Below are positions 61,864 to 64,000 of a stretch of 64,000 nt of DNA, in pieces (position 1 is the first letter of the stretch; every line of letters begins with the position of its first letter). The notes beneath the pieces are model-generated. The model was not told where the DNA came from. It made no database searches and saw only the letters and a program-made list of their open reading frames with translations. The stretch covers positions 744,001 through 808,000 of the forward strand of contig NZ_JACWMW010000002.1 in assembly GCF_014773275.1 (NCBI RefSeq). Reading direction: 5' to 3'. Position numbers and translations under genes: made by a program. Source of the DNA: Mucilaginibacter rigui. Lineage in GTDB: Bacteria > Bacteroidota > Bacteroidia > Sphingobacteriales > Sphingobacteriaceae.

Positions 61864-62649
61864 TTAAATATCTATCTCCCCCTCAAAAACTAACTCAGCA
61901 GGGCCTTCTAAAAATATATTACTGAAGGTTGAGCCGTCGTAATCAAAGCGGATATTAAGATCGCCACCCAGTACTTTAACCGGGGTGGTTATAGCGCCCG
62001 TTTGGTGGTTATGTTTGGCCATGGCCAGTGCTACGGCTGTAACACCGGTACCACAGGCGTAGGTTTCATTTTCTACACCACGCTCAAAGGTGCGTACAAA
62101 ATATCCGCCGTCGGTTTTTTCAACAAAGTTTACGTTAATGCCATCTTGTTTATAAGTGGGGTTATTACGGATGGCGTAGCCTTCGTTATAAACATCCTTA
62201 ACTTCCAGGTTGTTGGCCAGGGCCACATAATGCGGCGAACCTGTATTAAGCACATAGGCATCGCCATCTTTATTTATAGTTGCCACATCTATCATTTGCA
62301 GGCTTACCCAGTTGCCCGTTTCTGAAATTTTGGCATGGTGCACGCCGTCAGTTGCCAGAAATTTTGTCGTATCGGTAATAACGCCAAGGTGTTTGGCAAA
62401 AGCTACTATACAGCGGCCGCCATTACCGCACATGCTGCCCTCGTTACCATCGGCATTGTAGTAAACCATCTTAAAGTCGAACCCGGGTTCGTTCTCTAAT
62501 AACATTAGCCCATCGCCGCCAATGCCAAATCGCCTGTCGCAAATTTTTGCAACAGATTGTTTATCAAGGCCTTTTACGGTGCCGGCGCGATTGTCTATAA
62601 GTATAAAATCGTTTCCTGCCCCCTGGTATTTATAAAAGCTTATATGCAC
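61864..62649 (-). CDS. dapF: Diaminopimelate epimerase
   Basis: The 261-residue protein reads 'FYKYQGAGNDFILIDNR' at the N-terminus, 'NEGSMCGNGGRC' (first catalytic Cys, about 72-83) and 'YACGTGVTAVALA' (second catalytic Cys, about 197-209). It converts LL-DAP to meso-DAP for lysine and peptidoglycan synthesis. It is full length and monocistronic. Confidence 0.96.
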   Translation of the reverse strand: MHISFYKYQGAGNDFILIDNRAGTVKGLDKQSVAKICDRRFGIGGDGLMLLENEPGFDFKMVYYNADGNEGSMCGNGGRCIVAFAKHLGVITDTTKFLATDGVHHAKISETGNWVSLQMIDVATINKDGDAYVLNTGSPHYVALANNLEVKDVYNEGYAIRNNPTYKQDGINVNFVEKTDGGYFVRTFERGVENETYACGTGVTAVALAMAKHNHQTGAITTPVKVLGGDLNIRFDYDGSTFSNIFLEGPAELVFEGEIDI

Positions 62650-62761
62650 AATGGTTTCCTATCTTAGTCGTTAAATAATTTGGTATAGCAATACGTAACA
62701 AATATAACGTGCCGCTACTCTTAATTTAACAAATTTTAACAATATTACATATACCTTATTA

Positions 62762-62793
62762 TTGATAATATCGTCTATATGGTATTAAATTTG
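62762..62793 (+). promoter_or_regulatory. Bacteroidota-type promoter of the HtrA gene
   Basis: TTG (62762-62764) and TAAATTTG (62786-62793) match the -33 TTG and -7 TAnnTTTG elements with 21-bp spacing. The start codon is 40 bases downstream. Confidence 0.65.
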
Positions 62794-62833
62794 AATCCCG
62801 GATTAAAAAAGTAAAAGAAAAGTGAATAATAAT

Positions 62834-64000
62834 ATGAAAAAATTTGGTTTAACATTATTAACCGCCTTTGTTGGCGGTGCCATGGCGTTAGGCGTATATA
62901 AACTTGCCGAAAACAAATACGCCGATAATATGAGTTTGGAGGATAAACAAAAAGTTTATTTTGCAAATAACCGCGCGGCCGCACCTGTTGTATCATCGGC
63001 AGGGGCTGTAGATTTTACGCAGGCTGCTGCCGATGTAACCCCGGCAGTGGTGTACATACGTACTACTTATGCCGCTAAAAATAATGATCGCCAGGATCAG
63101 TTTGAGCAGATGTTTGGGCAGATGTTTGGTCAGCGCATGCGTCCGCAGGGGCCGCAAATGGCATCAGGCTCGGGTGTTATTATTTCTCCCGATGGTTATA
63201 TTGTAACAAACAACCACGTAGTGGCCAAGGCAGAGAAAATCACTATTGTAACCAACGATCACCGCAGCTTTGAAGCTAAGGTAATTGGTACCGACCCTAA
63301 TACCGACCTTGCCCTGATCAAAATTAACGCAACCAACCTGCCTATTGTAAAATTGGGCAACTCTGATGCGGTACGCGTTGGCGAATGGGTATTGGCTGTT
63401 GGTAACCCTTTTAAATTAAACTCTACCGTTACTGCGGGTATTGTTAGTGCTAAAGGCCGCCAGATAGACATCATTGGTAAAGATGATGAAGACGAAGATA
63501 ACCCATACCCGGTTAGGCAACAGGATAGCCCTACTTTAAAAAAGGGTATCGAATCTTTCATCCAAACAGACGCGGCTATTAACCCTGGTAACAGTGGCGG
63601 TGCACTGGTAAACACTGCCGGCGAGTTGATAGGTATTAACGCGGCTATTGCCTCGCATACAGGTTCGTACGAGGGTTACGGTTTTGCTATCCCGGTTAAC
63701 CTGGCTAAAAAAGTACTGAACGATATTAAAAAATACGGCGCTGTTAAACGCGGGTATGTTGGTATTACCTTTGCTGATCTTAGCAACCCCGAAATGGCAC
63801 AAGGCATAAAAACAGATAAAACCAATGGGTTATATGTTAACAGTCTTGTTACAGGTGGCGGCGCAGAGCAGGCTGGTATAAAAACAGGCGACATCATTGT
63901 AAAAGTTGAGGGTAACCCGGTTTACGAAGCATCTGACTTGCAGGAGCGCGTTGGCCGTTTACAACCCGGTGATAAAATTAACCTGACTGTTTTACGTGAC
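62834..64000 (+). CDS. HtrA/DegP-type periplasmic serine protease (3' end outside window)
   Basis: The first 389 codons are present. The N-terminal hydrophobic segment ('FGLTLLTAFVGGAMALGVYKL') acts as a signal or anchor. The trypsin-like domain has H128 ('NNHVV'), D158 ('TDLALIKI') and S254 ('GNSGGAL'). A Gln/Met-rich LA-loop-like stretch lies at about 88-105. A first PDZ domain starts near 300 and is cut by the window edge. It degrades or refolds damaged exported proteins. A consensus promoter lies at 62762-62793. Confidence 0.95.
   Translation, partial: MKKFGLTLLTAFVGGAMALGVYKLAENKYADNMSLEDKQKVYFANNRAAAPVVSSAGAVDFTQAAADVTPAVVYIRTTYAAKNNDRQDQFEQMFGQMFGQRMRPQGPQMASGSGVIISPDGYIVTNNHVVAKAEKITIVTNDHRSFEAKVIGTDPNTDLALIKINATNLPIVKLGNSDAVRVGEWVLAVGNPFKLNSTVTAGIVSAKGRQIDIIGKDDEDEDNPYPVRQQDSPTLKKGIESFIQTDAAINPGNSGGALVNTAGELIGINAAIASHTGSYEGYGFAIPVNLAKKVLNDIKKYGAVKRGYVGITFADLSNPEMAQGIKTDKTNGLYVNSLVTGGGAEQAGIKTGDIIVKVEGNPVYEASDLQERVGRLQPGDKINLTVLRD

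Noticed and set aside
1-64000. tRNA, rRNA and CRISPR loci
   Set aside because: I looked for tRNA T-loop/acceptor patterns, rRNA signature stretches and repeat-spacer arrays and saw none; this was by eye, so a covariance-model scan would settle it.

Overview
The window looks like a chromosome segment from a Bacteroidota, most likely family Sphingobacteriaceae (Mucilaginibacter/Pedobacter type). The genus is inference. The evidence is Bacteroidota-style -7 promoter elements (TAnnTTTG), a TonB receptor with an N-terminal carboxypeptidase-like domain, many S9/M16/M20 secreted peptidases, SPII lipoproteins, a COX24-like 29-residue basic protein, and the gene orders rimP-nusA-infB and mutY-ssb / HU-TPR-rng. 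Base composition is moderate, and short palindromic repeats fill many intergenic gaps.

Layout. 1-6.6 kb: a DUF2059 tail, an M16 zinc protease, a lipoprotein and a DEXH helicase of the ligase-associated type. 6.7-11.5 kb (minus): rimP-nusA-infB. 11.6-16.3 kb: a lipoprotein, an Ere/ChaN-like secreted protein, an S9 peptidase and a GNAT acetyltransferase. 16.5-23.5 kb (minus): a set of genes behind a TPP riboswitch, comprising a TonB receptor, a PnuT-like transporter and an acyl-CoA-dehydrogenase-like flavoprotein, followed by a PafA-like phosphatase and a ThiE-like protein. Together they suggest thiamine capture and salvage. 23.6-26.4 kb: aspS and two FKBP lipoproteins.

26.5-40.4 kb is the most unusual part. 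A secreted M20 amidohydrolase gene is cut in two by a 12,620-bp Mu-type transposable element (26952-39571). Removing the element plus one copy of a 4-bp duplication (CGTC) restores a continuous 436-codon frame. The element carries a repressor, a Ner-like regulator, a MuA-type DDE transposase, a MuB-type ATPase, a tandem-HTH protein, a Clp-N-domain-like protein, a GemA/Gp16 protein, a prohead-protease-like protein with three C-terminal repeats, two unknown proteins, a tape-measure-like protein and a small right-end protein. I see no capsid, portal, large terminase, sheath, baseplate, fibre or lysis gene. It is therefore either an eroded prophage or a very small or satellite-like transposable element. 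Near its centre is a perfect 23-bp inverted repeat that shares sequence words with the left end.

40.4-64 kb returns to host genes: a frameshifted JAMM-like secreted protein, a small tyrosine phosphatase, a DinB-like protein, a class C serine hydrolase, a DPP4-like peptidase, ssb, mutY, HU, a TPR protein, the COX24-like peptide, RNase G/E, radA, a SpoIIE-type phosphatase, a glycosyltransferase with a flippase-like membrane protein, a PQQ-type sugar dehydrogenase, a SNF2 helicase, dapF, and an HtrA/DegP protease running off the right edge. No tRNA, rRNA or CRISPR array was seen.
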